A DNA stretch of 64,000 nucleotides from positions 3,711,367 to 3,775,366 of the forward strand of contig NZ_CP031320.1 in NCBI RefSeq assembly GCF_003355155.1, written 5' to 3'. The notes beneath the pieces were generated by a model. It had not been told where the DNA came from and did not search any database. It worked only from the letters and a program-made list of their open reading frames with translations. Origin of the DNA: Streptomyces armeniacus (lineage in GTDB: Bacteria > Actinomycetota > Actinomycetes > Streptomycetales > Streptomycetaceae). The position numbers and the translations under genes are program-made. Each line of letters begins with the position of its first letter. Position 1 is the first letter of the stretch. Below, in pieces: positions 10,158-22,877 of this stretch.

Positions 10158-11156
10158 TCAGGGGGAGCGCGAGCCCAGTCGGTCGGCCAGCGCGGTGAGG
10201 GCCTCCGTGCCCGCCAGGTCCCCGGGGAGCAGCGGCACTTCGAGCAGCGGTACGTCCGGGACCCGCTGCCGCAGCCGGACGAGGTGCTCGTCCTCCTGCC
10301 TGCGGCGCCCGGCGAGCAGCTCGCCGGCGTCCGCCGGGGAACGGCGGTTGGCGACGAGCGCGGTCACGTCGATACCGAGGCCGGTGAGCTTCTCGTACAC
10401 CTCCAGGGTCTCGGCGACCGGGAGCCGTTCGGCGGTCAGCACGACCACGAACCCGGTCCCCTCCGGGTCCGTCACCACCTCGCGCAGCCGGGAGAAGCGG
10501 TTGCGCCGGCGTACGAGGATTCGGCGGAGTTCGGCGTCGCGGTCGGTCTCCTCGCCGCCGCCGAGACCGCGTACCGCGGCGCCGAACCGCTCGGACCGGT
10601 CGCGGTTGGCGAGCAGCGTCTCCGTCCAGGAGGCGAGCTGGTCGGGCAGCGCGAACAGCCGCAGCGTATGGCCGGACGGGGCGGTGTCGAAGACGACCAG
10701 GTCGTACGACTCCTCCCCGAGCTCCACCGCGTCGGCGATCCGTTCCAGCACCGCCGACTCGTGGGTGCCGGGCGCCTGCCGGGCCAGTTCGAGGTGCCGG
10801 GCGGCCGGTGCGTGCATCCGCTCGGGGAGCATGCGCCGCATCGTCCCGGCGACCGCGGTCAGGTGCTGCTCGACCGTGCGCTCCGGATCGATCTCCAGCC
10901 CGTCCACGTAGCCCGCCGTCCCGGCCCCCGCCCGGGGGGCGAGGTCCCCGGGGCCGGCGAGGCGCGTGGGCTCGTCGCCCACGGAACGGCCCCAGAGGTG
11001 GCCGAGGTTGTGGGCGGGATCGGTGGAGACCAGCAACACGCGGGCGCCCGCCCTGGCACGGCCGAGGGCGAGCGCCGCCGCGATGGACGTCTTGCCGACG
11101 CCGCCCTTGCCGCCGACGAAGACGACCCTGCGCGAGGTGGTGAGGTCTAGCAGCAC
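10158..11156 (-). CDS. ArsA/GET3-family ATPase
   Basis: A 332-residue single-domain ATPase of the ArsA/GET3 (SIMIBI) class. Its deviant Walker A is GGKGGVGKTS (near residues 15-24), followed by LLVSTDPAHNLGHLWG (switch I) and DTAPSGHTLRLFALPDQLASW (switch II signature). Family members act in arsenite export or in delivery of membrane proteins. No ArsB/ArsR gene is nearby, so arsenic resistance is unlikely. The GTG start overlaps the last three codons of the preceding gene by 10 bases (11147-11156), implying translational coupling with the small Cys-Cys protein and with the CstA transporter upstream. Its true client is unknown. Confidence 0.85.
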   Translation of the reverse strand: MLLDLTTSRRVVFVGGKGGVGKTSIAAALALGRARAGARVLLVSTDPAHNLGHLWGRSVGDEPTRLAGPGDLAPRAGAGTAGYVDGLEIDPERTVEQHLTAVAGTMRRMLPERMHAPAARHLELARQAPGTHESAVLERIADAVELGEESYDLVVFDTAPSGHTLRLFALPDQLASWTETLLANRDRSERFGAAVRGLGGGEETDRDAELRRILVRRRNRFSRLREVVTDPEGTGFVVVLTAERLPVAETLEVYEKLTGLGIDVTALVANRRSPADAGELLAGRRRQEDEHLVRLRQRVPDVPLLEVPLLPGDLAGTEALTALADRLGSRSP

Positions 11157-11404
11157 CCGACGTGCTCCAGTGGCGAACGGTCCATGCCCATACGGCGGTG
11201 CCAGGCGTGGAAGTCCTCGTAGAGGGCCGGCATCAGCTCGGCGGTGTAGTACGCCGCCGGATCCGGTACGCCGAGTGCCTCCGCGAGGACGACCATCCGG
11301 AAGAGGTCGTCCTCCTCGCGCCGGGCGCGGGCGAAGGTACGCCGGTAGGGACCGGCGTAGAACTCCTCCAGCCCGGCCCGGAACGAGGCCCAGCGAGATG
11401 TCAC
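11147..11404 (-). CDS. Cory-CC-star family small protein
   Basis: An 85-residue soluble protein that ends His-Val-Gly-Cys-Cys, the adjacent terminal cysteines after which the 'cory-CC-star' family is named (from memory). The body (FRAGLEEFYAGPYRRTFARARREEDDLFRMVVLAEALGVPDPAAYYTAELMPALYEDFHAWHRRMGM) looks helical and charged. The GTG start at 11402-11404 overlaps the cstA stop by 4 bases (GTGA), and the TGC-TGC-TAG end overlaps the ATPase start. It occupies the place that the small YbdD/YjiX protein has after cstA/btsT in enterobacteria, which suggests a role in transporter assembly or activity. Confidence 0.8.
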   Translation of the reverse strand: MTSRWASFRAGLEEFYAGPYRRTFARARREEDDLFRMVVLAEALGVPDPAAYYTAELMPALYEDFHAWHRRMGMDRSPLEHVGCC

Positions 11405-13101
11405 CCGGGGACCCCGGCCTTCTCCGTCACATCGGCGTCAGGGGCCTCCGGCGGCTCCTGGGACGCCCGCCGCATCGCGACGACCGCCTCGACGGCGACC
11501 CACACGGCGGCGACGATGATGACGATGTCGATGGTCAGCAGCAGCCAATCCCGGGCGTCGTAGAAGTCGCCGAGCTGATCGATCGCGGCCCAGAACGACA
11601 TCACGAACACGACCACGAGCGGCACCAGCGCGGGCAGGGGGTTGCGCCGCTTGCGGATCAGCATGACCGCGACGATGGACAGGGTCAGGGAGGCCAGCAG
11701 CTGGTTGCTGGTGCCGAACAGCGGCCAGATACGGAGGCCGCCGGAGCCCTCGGCGCCCTGGCTGAAGGTGAGTCCCATGCCGGCGGCGAGCGCGATGAAG
11801 GTGCCGACGAGGTTGTTGATCTTCAACTTCGCGATCTCGCCCGCCTCCTGGACGACGAAGCGCAGCAGGCGCACGCCGGTGTCCATGGTGGTGGCGGCGA
11901 ACAGGATCGCCATGGTGGCCAGGACCGTCGAGCTCAACGAGGCCGGGAGGCCGAGGCCGCTGTGGACGATCTCGCCGCCGCCCGCGACGAACGCCCCGAC
12001 GCCGCCCTCGCCGAAGGCCGCGTAGACCTCCTTCCAGTCGGCCAGGCTGCGGTAGCCCGCGGTGGCGGCGATGATCGCGCCGAGCGCGAGCATGCCCTCG
12101 CCCACCGCGCCGAAGTAGCCGACGAAGCGTGCGTCGGTCTCCTTGTCCAGCTGCTTCGAGCTGGTGCCCGAGGAGACCATGCCGTGAAAGCCGGAGATCG
12201 CGCCGCACGCGATGGTGACGAAGAGCAGCGGTACGAGGTCCGGGGTGCCCGCGGGCACGGCGTCGTTGACGGCCGGGGCGACGACCGAGGGAGCGCTCAG
12301 CAGCACCGCGGTGAACAGGATGCCGAGCCCGACGAAGAGCTGGACGCCGTTGATGTAGTCGCGCGGCTGGAGCAGCACCCATACGGGCAGCAGGGAGGCC
12401 ACGCCGGCGTAGACGAAGAGGGCGACGATCCAGAAGGTCGCCGGGGACATGCCCAGGATCGGGTCGGACAGCTCCACCGGTACGGCGTCGCCGAGGAGGA
12501 TCAGGCCGTAGAGCGCCACGACGCCGACCACGGTGACCAGGCCGAGGTTCATCCGGTAGCGGTACACCGCCTGGCCGACCAGCAGCGCCACCGCGACCGC
12601 GCCCCAGGCGGGGATCACCGCCGAGGGGGTGGAGATCAGCAGGTCCTTGATGACCACCGCGAAGGCCGCGACCACCATCAGCAGCAGCAGGAAGATCACG
12701 ACGAGGAAGAGGGTCGCGCCCCGGCTGCCGATGTAGCGGCCGGACAGCGTGCCCATCGAGCGGCCCTTGTTGCGCGCCGAGGCCCACAGGGAGCCCAGGT
12801 CGTGCATGCCCGCGAAGAAGACCGTGCCGAGGGTGACCCACAGGAACGCGGGCAGCCAGCCCCAGATCACGGCGACCGCGGGGCCGACGATGGGCGCCGC
12901 GCCCGCGACCGAGGTGAAGTGGTGACCCCACAGCACGAACTTGTTGGTCGGGACGTAGTCCACGCCGTCCTGCAGCTCGTGCGCGGGCGTCTGGAAGGAC
13001 GCGTCAAGCTTGTAGATCCGGTTGCCCAGGAACTTCGCGTAAAGGACATACCCACCCGCGAATATCGCAAGGCCGATCAACAGCAGCGGAAGTGCATTCA
13101 T
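11401..13101 (-). CDS. cstA: Carbon starvation CstA/BtsT-family transporter
   Basis: A polytopic inner-membrane protein of 566 residues. Members import peptides or pyruvate, usually under carbon limitation. The family landmarks are all visible: FQTPAHELQDGVDYVPTNKFVLWGHHFTSVAGAAPIVGPA near the N-terminus, RNKGRSMG, VTIACGAISGFHGMVSSGTSSKQL in the middle, and LFGTSNQLLASLTL towards the end. I use ATG 13099-13101 (MNALPLLLIGLAIFAGGY), which starts at the first membrane helix. Its stop overlaps the next gene's start. Which substrate this copy carries is not decided by sequence; in Streptomyces annotations it is called carbon starvation protein A. Confidence 0.92.
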   Translation of the reverse strand: MNALPLLLIGLAIFAGGYVLYAKFLGNRIYKLDASFQTPAHELQDGVDYVPTNKFVLWGHHFTSVAGAAPIVGPAVAVIWGWLPAFLWVTLGTVFFAGMHDLGSLWASARNKGRSMGTLSGRYIGSRGATLFLVVIFLLLLMVVAAFAVVIKDLLISTPSAVIPAWGAVAVALLVGQAVYRYRMNLGLVTVVGVVALYGLILLGDAVPVELSDPILGMSPATFWIVALFVYAGVASLLPVWVLLQPRDYINGVQLFVGLGILFTAVLLSAPSVVAPAVNDAVPAGTPDLVPLLFVTIACGAISGFHGMVSSGTSSKQLDKETDARFVGYFGAVGEGMLALGAIIAATAGYRSLADWKEVYAAFGEGGVGAFVAGGGEIVHSGLGLPASLSSTVLATMAILFAATTMDTGVRLLRFVVQEAGEIAKLKINNLVGTFIALAAGMGLTFSQGAEGSGGLRIWPLFGTSNQLLASLTLSIVAVMLIRKRRNPLPALVPLVVVFVMSFWAAIDQLGDFYDARDWLLLTIDIVIIVAAVWVAVEAVVAMRRASQEPPEAPDADVTEKAGVPG

Positions 13102-13646
13102 ACGAGATGCCCTCTGGGTTCTGGGGATGGAGCCGCTGCCCTGCACGGGGTGTGCACCTGGCGGACAGGCGGCGGGGACGGTGGAGCGGGGTCCTCCTCG
13201 AGGGGGGTGCCGCGGGCCGGCGGCCCCACGGTCTGTTCAAGAGTTGCCGGGGGATCCGATTCGGTTGACAGGCGATCGCCGTGAGTTTTCGGCCTGTCAC
13301 GGCGACCGCGAGGTTGCGTACGAGGCAGCCGGACCAGCGTAGACCTCCGGCTGCCCGTGTCCGCCGACGTCGAACGGTACGACAGGAGAGAAGCCCCCGT
13401 ACACGACCGGGTACGCACCCGTGCCCTGCTGGTGGCCCGGCTCACCGGCACGGCACGGTGGCACAGCACTGCGGTGCGGCCGGCGGGAGCACGGACCGGT
13501 CAGGATTCGAGAAGCGGGCCGCCGCGGGGCGCGCATAGCGTGGCGGGCACGGACAACGGAGCTGGGAGCCGGCCCCGGCGCACCCGCGCTCGCACCGCCG
13601 AACGGGTTCGGCCCGCCGTACAGCCCGCCGCACAGATGGAGACACG
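13102..13646. other. Long divergent intergenic region
   Basis: 545 bases between cstA (leftward) and the UvrA-like gene (rightward) with no convincing gene. It must hold both promoters. I see a TTGACA at 13265-13270 but no good -10 at normal spacing, and a small GGGCC-GGC-GGCCC hairpin at 13214-13226. Nothing else stands out by eye. Confidence 0.5.
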
Positions 13647-16046
<2,400 letters not shown>

Positions 16047-16059
16047 CCACAGGAGGGCA

Positions 16060-16090
16060 TTGACTTCAACTGCGCTTCAACTCCTAGCGT
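16060..16090 (+). promoter_or_regulatory. Candidate promoter/operator before the MarR-like gene
   Basis: TTGACT at 16060-16065 resembles a -35, with TAGCGT at 16085-16090 as a possible -10 and a long 19-base spacer. Two exact direct repeats CTTCAACT (16064-16071 and 16075-16082) sit 11 bases apart, one helical turn, inside the spacer. An over-long spacer containing a repeat is what activator- or MarR/MerR-controlled promoters often show. No functional evidence. Confidence 0.4.
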
Positions 16091-16122
16091 TTGCGTCAGA
16101 TCGAACGCCAGGGAGGGACGCC

Positions 16123-16584
16123 ATGATGGACCATACCGACGCAGAGCTCGCCCAGCACCCGGTGGGCTACTGGACCGGGGCCGCACACGAGGCCGTCATC
16201 CGCTACATCAACGCGGAGCACGCCAAGGCCGGCGTGACACAGCGGCACTGGATGACGCTCAACGCCCTGCTCAGAAACGAGGGCGGGCTGACCCGCGAGG
16301 AGGTCACGGATCAGCTGAGCCGCTACATGACGCCGCAGATCGGCGACGTCTCCACCTATCCGGCGGTGCTCGACGACCTGCTCGGGCGCGGCTGGGTCGC
16401 CGCCGGCCCGGACGGCAGGCTCACGCTCACCGGCGAGGGGCACGCCGGACGTGCGCGCGTCGCCGGGCGCACCGAGGGCATCCGCGCCGTACTCCACGAG
16501 GGGGTTACCGACGAGGAGTACGCCGCCGCGGTCAGGGTGCTGCGCCGCATCACCGCCAACGCGGGCGGCCCCGAGACGCTGTGA
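16123..16584 (+). CDS. MarR-like winged-helix transcriptional regulator
   Basis: 153 residues with a winged-helix layout: N-terminal helix (ELAQHPVGYWTGAAHEAVIRYINAEHA), a recognition region VTQRHWMTLNALLRNEGGLTREEVTDQLSRY, then the wing LLGRGWVAAGPDGRLTLTGEGH and a C-terminal dimer helix ending VLRRITAN. The general pattern is MarR/PadR-like. ATG 16123 follows GGGAGGGACGCC, a strong ribosome-binding site; ATG 16126 is next to it. It sits 76 bases after the UvrA-like gene on the same strand but behind its own promoter-like sequence, so it may regulate that gene or itself. Confidence 0.75.
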   Translation: MMDHTDAELAQHPVGYWTGAAHEAVIRYINAEHAKAGVTQRHWMTLNALLRNEGGLTREEVTDQLSRYMTPQIGDVSTYPAVLDDLLGRGWVAAGPDGRLTLTGEGHAGRARVAGRTEGIRAVLHEGVTDEEYAAAVRVLRRITANAGGPETL

Positions 16585-16627
16585 CTCAGGGCCGAAGTGC
16601 CTCGATACGGCCTCAGCCCGCAGAGCC

Positions 16628-16987
16628 TCAGGCGATGCGGCGTATTTGCGAGCCCTCCGCCGCTGCGGCGGCCCGTCGGCGGCGGGCGAGGACGACGCGG
16701 CGCTCGGCGGCGGTGAGACCGCCCCACACGCCGTACGGCTCGGGCTGCACCAGCGCGTGCTCACGGCATTCGCCCAGCACCGGGCAGCCGGCGCAGACGC
16801 GCTTGGCCGCCTGCTCACGGGACAGTCTCGCCGCAGTCGGCTCCTTGGACGGGGCGAAGAACAACCCCGCCTCGTCGCGGCGGCAGACCGCCTCCGAGTG
16901 CCAGGGGCCGGCCTGATCGCCACGCGCGGGCGCGCGCTGGGCGGGGACGGTGGCGGCCTGCAGTGACTGATGCGGCGGTTGCAGCAC
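16628..16987 (-). CDS. WhiB-like iron-sulfur regulator, probably WblI
   Basis: 119 residues with the complete Wbl signature: Cys35, Cys65, Cys68 and Cys74 (C-x29-C-x2-C-x5-C) to bind a [4Fe-4S] cluster, the GVWGG turn at 86-90, and a basic AERRVVLARRRR DNA-binding tail. Wbl proteins bind sigma-factor region 4 and modulate transcription in response to redox or NO. The N-terminal 25 residues are low complexity. The GTG start at 16985-16987 follows AGGAGT. I lean to WblI because in S. coelicolor that gene lies beside a DUF1707 gene, the fumarases and glpX, and the first three neighbours are here too. Confidence 0.85.
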   Translation of the reverse strand: MLQPPHQSLQAATVPAQRAPARGDQAGPWHSEAVCRRDEAGLFFAPSKEPTAARLSREQAAKRVCAGCPVLGECREHALVQPEPYGVWGGLTAAERRVVLARRRRAAAAAEGSQIRRIA

Positions 16988-17253
16988 GGTCTACTCCTGA
17001 CGAGACGGCTACGGCGGGTCGATCTGTCGATTGATTCACCTTCACCCGTCTTGCTGCGCACGGCAGGTCACGCAGATCGTGCAGATCACACTGCCGCCGT
17101 ACGAGAGACGATGCCGGAGCAATACCCGCTGTGCGCAGGCTTACTCATACGGTGGCAGGGGGTCGGCCGGCCGCGCGAAGTGTCTTGATCCGCACCCCCG
17201 TACGGCGTACGACTGCGGGCCGGAGCGTCAACGTCCGTACGGCGCGGGACCGT

Positions 17254-18054
17254 TCAGCGGCGCTTGCGCAGATCGCGGAGGAACTTCCCCCGCTTGGGCC
17301 GCGCGTCGACGCCGCCGAAGATCGCCGCGCCCTGCACGAGAACGACAGGGGCGTCGGGATCGGGCGAATCGTACGACTTCACGTCGAACCCCCCGAAGAT
17401 CCCGGTGCCTTTGCCCCGGAGCGTCACGTTCTCCGGGACCCGGATCTCGATGCCGCCGAAGATGGCAGTGGCGTTGATCACAATGTGCCGCTGCTCGAAT
17501 ATCGCCTCGGTGAGGTCGATTTCGACGCCGCCGAAGCAGGCGAACGCGTTGGTCTTGCGGCCGATCCGCCAACGCCCCCTGCGGGTGGCCCCGCTGAAGA
17601 TCGCCACGGCGTTGTCGCTCGCGCCGTACCCGGAGTGCGAACCCTCGTCCACCGTCGCCGCCCGGTCGTCCGCCGGGCGCTCCTGCGGCAGATCGCGGAC
17701 CAGCGGCTCCAACTCGCCCATGGTCTTCGCGGCGTAGACCGCGTCGATCCGCTCGGAGTGCTCGTCCGTGTCGAGCCGGCCCTCCGCGAGTGCCTCCCGG
17801 AGGATGTCCGCAACGCGGTCCCGGTCGGCGTCCGAGGCGCGCACCTCGGAGCCCGCAGCGCGCGCAGACCCAGAGGACGCGGCGGACCCAGAGGACGCAG
17901 AGGGCGCGGCGGGCGCGGACGCGGTGGAAGCCGCGGGCGCGGCAGGCGCGGCCTCACCGTCGCCCTTCTCGCCCTTCCCGGGCTTCTCGAGGCTCGTCGC
18001 CGGGCTCGGCCCGGCGTCACTTCCGGGGCTCTTGTCGAGCGGGGAGTCAGTCAC
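17254..18054 (-). CDS. DUF1707 protein with LiaF-like C-terminal domain
   Basis: 266 residues in three parts. Residues 1-70 are low complexity (Ala, Ser, Gly, Pro). The DUF1707 domain follows ([53 protein letters not shown]), a helical SHOCT-like module. The C-terminal 130 residues have repeated beta strands with [34 protein letters not shown] and [10 protein letters not shown], the beta-helix pattern of LiaF/DUF2154 cell-envelope proteins. No transmembrane segment is seen. It is likely to sense or organise something at the membrane; function not known. GTG start at 18052-18054. Confidence 0.85.
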   Translation of the reverse strand: MTDSPLDKSPGSDAGPSPATSLEKPGKGEKGDGEAAPAAPAASTASAPAAPSASSGSAASSGSARAAGSEVRASDADRDRVADILREALAEGRLDTDEHSERIDAVYAAKTMGELEPLVRDLPQERPADDRAATVDEGSHSGYGASDNAVAIFSGATRRGRWRIGRKTNAFACFGGVEIDLTEAIFEQRHIVINATAIFGGIEIRVPENVTLRGKGTGIFGGFDVKSYDSPDPDAPVVLVQGAAIFGGVDARPKRGKFLRDLRKRR

Positions 18055-18072
18055 GTCACCAGCCTACCCAAA

Positions 18073-18086
18073 CGCGATAGATCGCG
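18073..18086. promoter_or_regulatory. Short perfect dyad upstream of DUF1707 gene
   Basis: CGCGAT-AG-ATCGCG is a perfect 6+6 inverted repeat 19 bases before the DUF1707 start and within the divergent gap to fumB. Size and place fit an operator, but no regulator is tied to it, and chance is possible in GC-rich DNA. Confidence 0.25.
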
Positions 18087-18160
18087 ACTACCCCGGAGCG
18101 GACCGCACTCGGCGGGCGTTCTACGCTGGGACGCGCTCACTGCCGAGAGGAAGATGTCCG

Positions 18161-19894
<1,734 letters not shown>

Positions 19895-19904
19895 ATTCGG
19901 GTCC

Positions 19905-21332
19905 ATGACCGAACACGCTGGACACACCGGGCTCCCCGCGGAGGACGGCGCCGAGTTCCGTACGGAGCACGATTCCATGGGCGAGGTGCGCGTGCCCGCG
20001 CACGCGAAGTGGCGGGCGCAGACGCAGCGCGCCGTGGAGAACTTCCCGGTCAGCGGGCAGCGCCTGGAGCGCGCGCACATCGAGGCGCTGGCCCGGATCA
20101 AGGCCGCCGCGGCCGTCGTCAACGCCGAGCTGGGCGTGCTGGACGGGGAGCGGGCCGCGGCCGTACGGGAGGCGGCCGAGGAGGTCGCCGAGGGGCGCTG
20201 GGACGCGCACTTCCCCGTCGACGTGTTCCAGACGGGCTCCGGCACCTCTTCCAACATGAACATGAACGAGGTCGTCGCCACCCTCGCCACCGAGCGCCTC
20301 GGCGCCCCCGTGCACCCCAACGACCACGTCAACGCCAGCCAGTCGTCCAACGACGTGTTCCCCTCCTCGATCCACATCGCCGCCACGGCCGCCGTCACCG
20401 GGGATCTGATCCCGGCCCTGGACCACCTGGCGGCGGCGCTCGGGCGGAAGTCCGAGGAGTTCGCGGACGTCGTGAAGTCGGGCCGTACGCATCTGATGGA
20501 CGCCACGCCCGTGACGCTGGGCCAGGAGTTCGGGGGCTACGCGGCGCAGGTGCGGTACGGCGTGGAGCGGCTGCGGTCGGCGCTGCCGCGGCTCGCGGAG
20601 CTGCCGCTGGGCGGTACGGCGGTGGGCACGGGCATCAACACGCCGCCGGGCTTCGCGGCCGCGGTCATCGCGGAGACCGCCCGTACGACCGGGCTGCCGC
20701 TGACCGAGGCCCGCGACCACTTCGAGGCGCAGGGCGCGCGGGACGCGCTGGTGGAGACCTCGGGGCAGCTCCGTACGGTCGCCGTCGGCCTGACCAAGAT
20801 CTGCAACGACCTGCGCTGGATGGCCTCCGGCCCCCGTACGGGGCTCGCCGAGATCGCGCTGCCCGACCTGCAGCCCGGCTCGTCGATCATGCCGGGGAAG
20901 GTGAACCCGGTCGTCCCGGAGGCGGTGCTGATGGTCGCGGCCCAGGTCACCGGGAACGACGCGACGGTGGCGGCGGCCGGCGCCGCGGGCAACTTCGAGC
21001 TCAACGTGATGCTGCCGGTGATGGCGAAGAACCTGCTCGAGTCCGTACGGCTGCTCGCGAACGCGGCGCGGCTGCTCGCCGACCGCACCGTGGACGGCGT
21101 CACGGCGGACCGGGAGCGCGCGCGGGAGTACGCGGAATCGTCGCCGTCGGTGGTGACGCCGCTCAACAAGTACATCGGGTACGAGAACGCCGCCGCCGTC
21201 GCCAAGAAGGCGCTCGCCGAGCGGAAGACGATCCGCGAGGCCGTGCTCGACGCAGGGCACGTGGAACGCGGCGACCTCACGCTGGAGCAGCTGGACGAGG
21301 CGCTGGACGTGCTGCGGATGACGCACCCGTAA
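19905..21332 (+). CDS. fumC: Class II fumarate hydratase
   Basis: Iron-free tetrameric fumarase, 475 residues. It has the class II landmarks [72 protein letters not shown] and the fumarase/aspartase signature [12 protein letters not shown]. The catalytic Ser lies in that flexible loop. It starts at ATG 19905, 10 bases after fumB. Redundant with FumB in reaction but resistant to oxidants and iron shortage. Confidence 0.97.
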   Translation: MTEHAGHTGLPAEDGAEFRTEHDSMGEVRVPAHAKWRAQTQRAVENFPVSGQRLERAHIEALARIKAAAAVVNAELGVLDGERAAAVREAAEEVAEGRWDAHFPVDVFQTGSGTSSNMNMNEVVATLATERLGAPVHPNDHVNASQSSNDVFPSSIHIAATAAVTGDLIPALDHLAAALGRKSEEFADVVKSGRTHLMDATPVTLGQEFGGYAAQVRYGVERLRSALPRLAELPLGGTAVGTGINTPPGFAAAVIAETARTTGLPLTEARDHFEAQGARDALVETSGQLRTVAVGLTKICNDLRWMASGPRTGLAEIALPDLQPGSSIMPGKVNPVVPEAVLMVAAQVTGNDATVAAAGAAGNFELNVMLPVMAKNLLESVRLLANAARLLADRTVDGVTADRERAREYAESSPSVVTPLNKYIGYENAAAVAKKALAERKTIREAVLDAGHVERGDLTLEQLDEALDVLRMTHP

Positions 21333-21634
21333 GCGCGGGCCGTACGGGACGCGGCGGGTCGCGCCGGGCCGTGGCGGCACCGCGGTGGGCTCGGGGTGGG
21401 GCTGGCCCTTAGACACAGCTGACGATGCCGACGAAGGCGTAGCGGTAGTGTCTGGGGGCGGGCGGTGGCGGTATGAAGCCCCGGGCGGCCAGGTGTCACA
21501 GGGAGCCATCACAAGGCAACCACCCCCAAGCCATACCCAGGGCCACTGGATCCTCCGGACCGTACGACAGCCCATCCGACCCATCAACAACGTAGGACCA
21601 CCCCCCAGGTCATGCCTTCGACAGGGGGCAACAG
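21333..21634. other. Intergenic region with no recognised feature
   Basis: About 300 bases between fumC and the broken end of the SDR gene, which converge. I find no gene, strong hairpin or transposon end. Base composition is slightly lower in GC than the genes, with C-rich and A-containing stretches near 21510-21610, as expected of decaying or non-coding DNA. Confidence 0.4.
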
Positions 21635-21810
21635 TCATACCGGGCCCGGAGGCCAGCGGTCCTCTTGCAGGACCGCGAAGAAGATAACGGGGCATCCGGG
21701 GCTGGTGGTGGGGTCAACGCCGGTTGCGGGGGCGACGCCGGTCAGGGTGTGGCTGGCGTCCCACAACCGCGCCGCGGTGGTGGTGTCGGCGAGGTGGTTC
21801 CACACCGGTT
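21635..21810 (-). pseudogene. Displaced C-terminal part of the SDR gene (frameshift)
   Basis: Reading the minus strand in the next frame from about 21810 gives PVWNHLADTTTAARLWDASHTLTG, which is the normal ending of this class of short-chain dehydrogenase (helix with Leu-Trp-Asp-x-Ser then Leu-Thr-Gly). The main frame loses it at GKPRRV. The GTGAACCGGTG stretch at 21803-21813 would read through correctly with one more base. After the homology ends the frame continues about 27 residues to a stop at 21635. Confidence 0.6.
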
Positions 21811-22662
21811 CACACGTCGGGGTTTGCCGCGCAGGCTGAAGACGCGCGGTCCCCACAACTCCCCACCGCGCACGGCCGGGTCGAGCACCGCCCGGACCGC
21901 GGGCCACGCGCCGGCGTGCTTGCCCTGGAGGAACAGCGCGGCCGGTGCCCCGAGGAGCCGCGCACCGGCGGTCCGCGCATGGACCGGCGGCCGTGACGGG
22001 GTCAGGGAGTCCAGCGCGACGCCGGGATGGGCCACGACGCTTGCCACCGTGCTGTCGACGGCGCGCAGGCGGCGGTCGAGTTCGAGGCCGAAGTACATCT
22101 GCGCCAGCTTGGAGCGCCCGTAGGTGCGCTTGGGCCGGTAGTCCTCACGGGACTGGAGGTCGTCGAGGTCGAGCCGTTCGGACTTCGCCGCGAAGCTGCC
22201 CGTGGTCACGACGCGGGCCGCCGGTGCGGCCGACAGCAGCGGCATCAGCCAGTGGGTCAGCGCGAAGTGCCCGAGGTGGTTCGTGCCGAACATGAGCTCG
22301 TGACCGTCCCCGGTCACCTCGCGCGGCGGGTCGTCGAGTGCGACGCCGGCGTTGTGGACCACCGCGTCGAGGCGTTCCGCGTCCAGCGATTCCACCGCCG
22401 TTGCGAGCGACGAGAGATCGGCGAGGTCCAGCCGTACGGTCCGCACCCGCGCGGCAGGAACGCGCGAGCGGATCGAGGCCGCGGCGACTTCGGCCTTCGC
22501 GGGATTCCGGCTGTCCAGTACGACAGTGGCTCCGGTTGCGGACAGCTGCTCCGCGACGAAGTACCCGATGCCGGCGTTGCCGCCGGTGACCAGGAAGACT
22601 CGGCCGTCGGCACGCGGCAGCCGGTGGACATCCCAGGGACGGGCGGAGGGCGTGGACGACAT
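21742..22662 (-). CDS. Short-chain dehydrogenase/reductase, C-terminus frameshifted
   Basis: NAD(P)-dependent oxidoreductase of the SDR family (retinol-dehydrogenase-like). The cofactor motif is TGGNAGIG (residues 26-33), then NAGVAL, the catalytic Ser in VVTTGSFA and the catalytic YGRSK. So the catalytic core is intact. As the sequence stands the protein has 306 residues and ends in an unnatural GTTSPTPPPRRGCGTPATP; a one-base deletion near 21808-21811 has moved the true end into another frame. The start is ATG 22660-22662 after AAGGGAGA. Divergent from a serine hydrolase. It may still be active, since the active site is upstream of the shift. Confidence 0.75.
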   Translation of the reverse strand: MSSTPSARPWDVHRLPRADGRVFLVTGGNAGIGYFVAEQLSATGATVVLDSRNPAKAEVAAASIRSRVPAARVRTVRLDLADLSSLATAVESLDAERLDAVVHNAGVALDDPPREVTGDGHELMFGTNHLGHFALTHWLMPLLSAAPAARVVTTGSFAAKSERLDLDDLQSREDYRPKRTYGRSKLAQMYFGLELDRRLRAVDSTVASVVAHPGVALDSLTPSRPPVHARTAGARLLGAPAALFLQGKHAGAWPAVRAVLDPAVRGGELWGPRVFSLRGKPRRVNRCGTTSPTPPPRRGCGTPATP

Positions 22663-22775
22663 GGCGGCGGTCTCCCTTGCCGTTGAGGCGGCTGCGGCTG
22701 TCCTGGAGGGCAACTCGACGCCCACGGTCCCAGCGGCTCCCGACACATCGCCTACGGATCACCGACAGGCGCGCC

Positions 22776-22808
22776 GTACGGTCGTTGTACGGCCGTTGTA
22801 CTATCGGC
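22776..22808 (+). promoter_or_regulatory. Promoter/operator with 11-bp direct repeats
   Basis: In the gap between the divergent SDR and serine hydrolase genes, GTACGGTCGTT (22776-22786) is followed at once by GTACGGCCGTT (22787-22797) and a third, partial copy GTACTATCGGC. The 11-base period places them on one helix face. TACTAT at 22799-22804 is a good -10 for the rightward hydrolase. The repeats occupy the -35 area, as expected for an operator or activator site. Confidence 0.4.
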
Positions 22809-22877
22809 ACGTCGGCCTCATGGACGTCCCGTGGCGAACTCGCGGGCCCGTTGTCGGCAGCTACTCGAGGACTATTC

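Noticed and set aside
10158..11156. Arsenic resistance operon
   Set aside because: The ATPase has only one P-loop domain and no arsB, arsC or arsR gene is nearby; it is coupled to cstA instead.
11147..11404. YbdD/YjiX protein after cstA
   Set aside because: The small protein lacks the YbdD sequence pattern and ends in Cys-Cys, so the cory-CC-star call is preferred; only the position is analogous.
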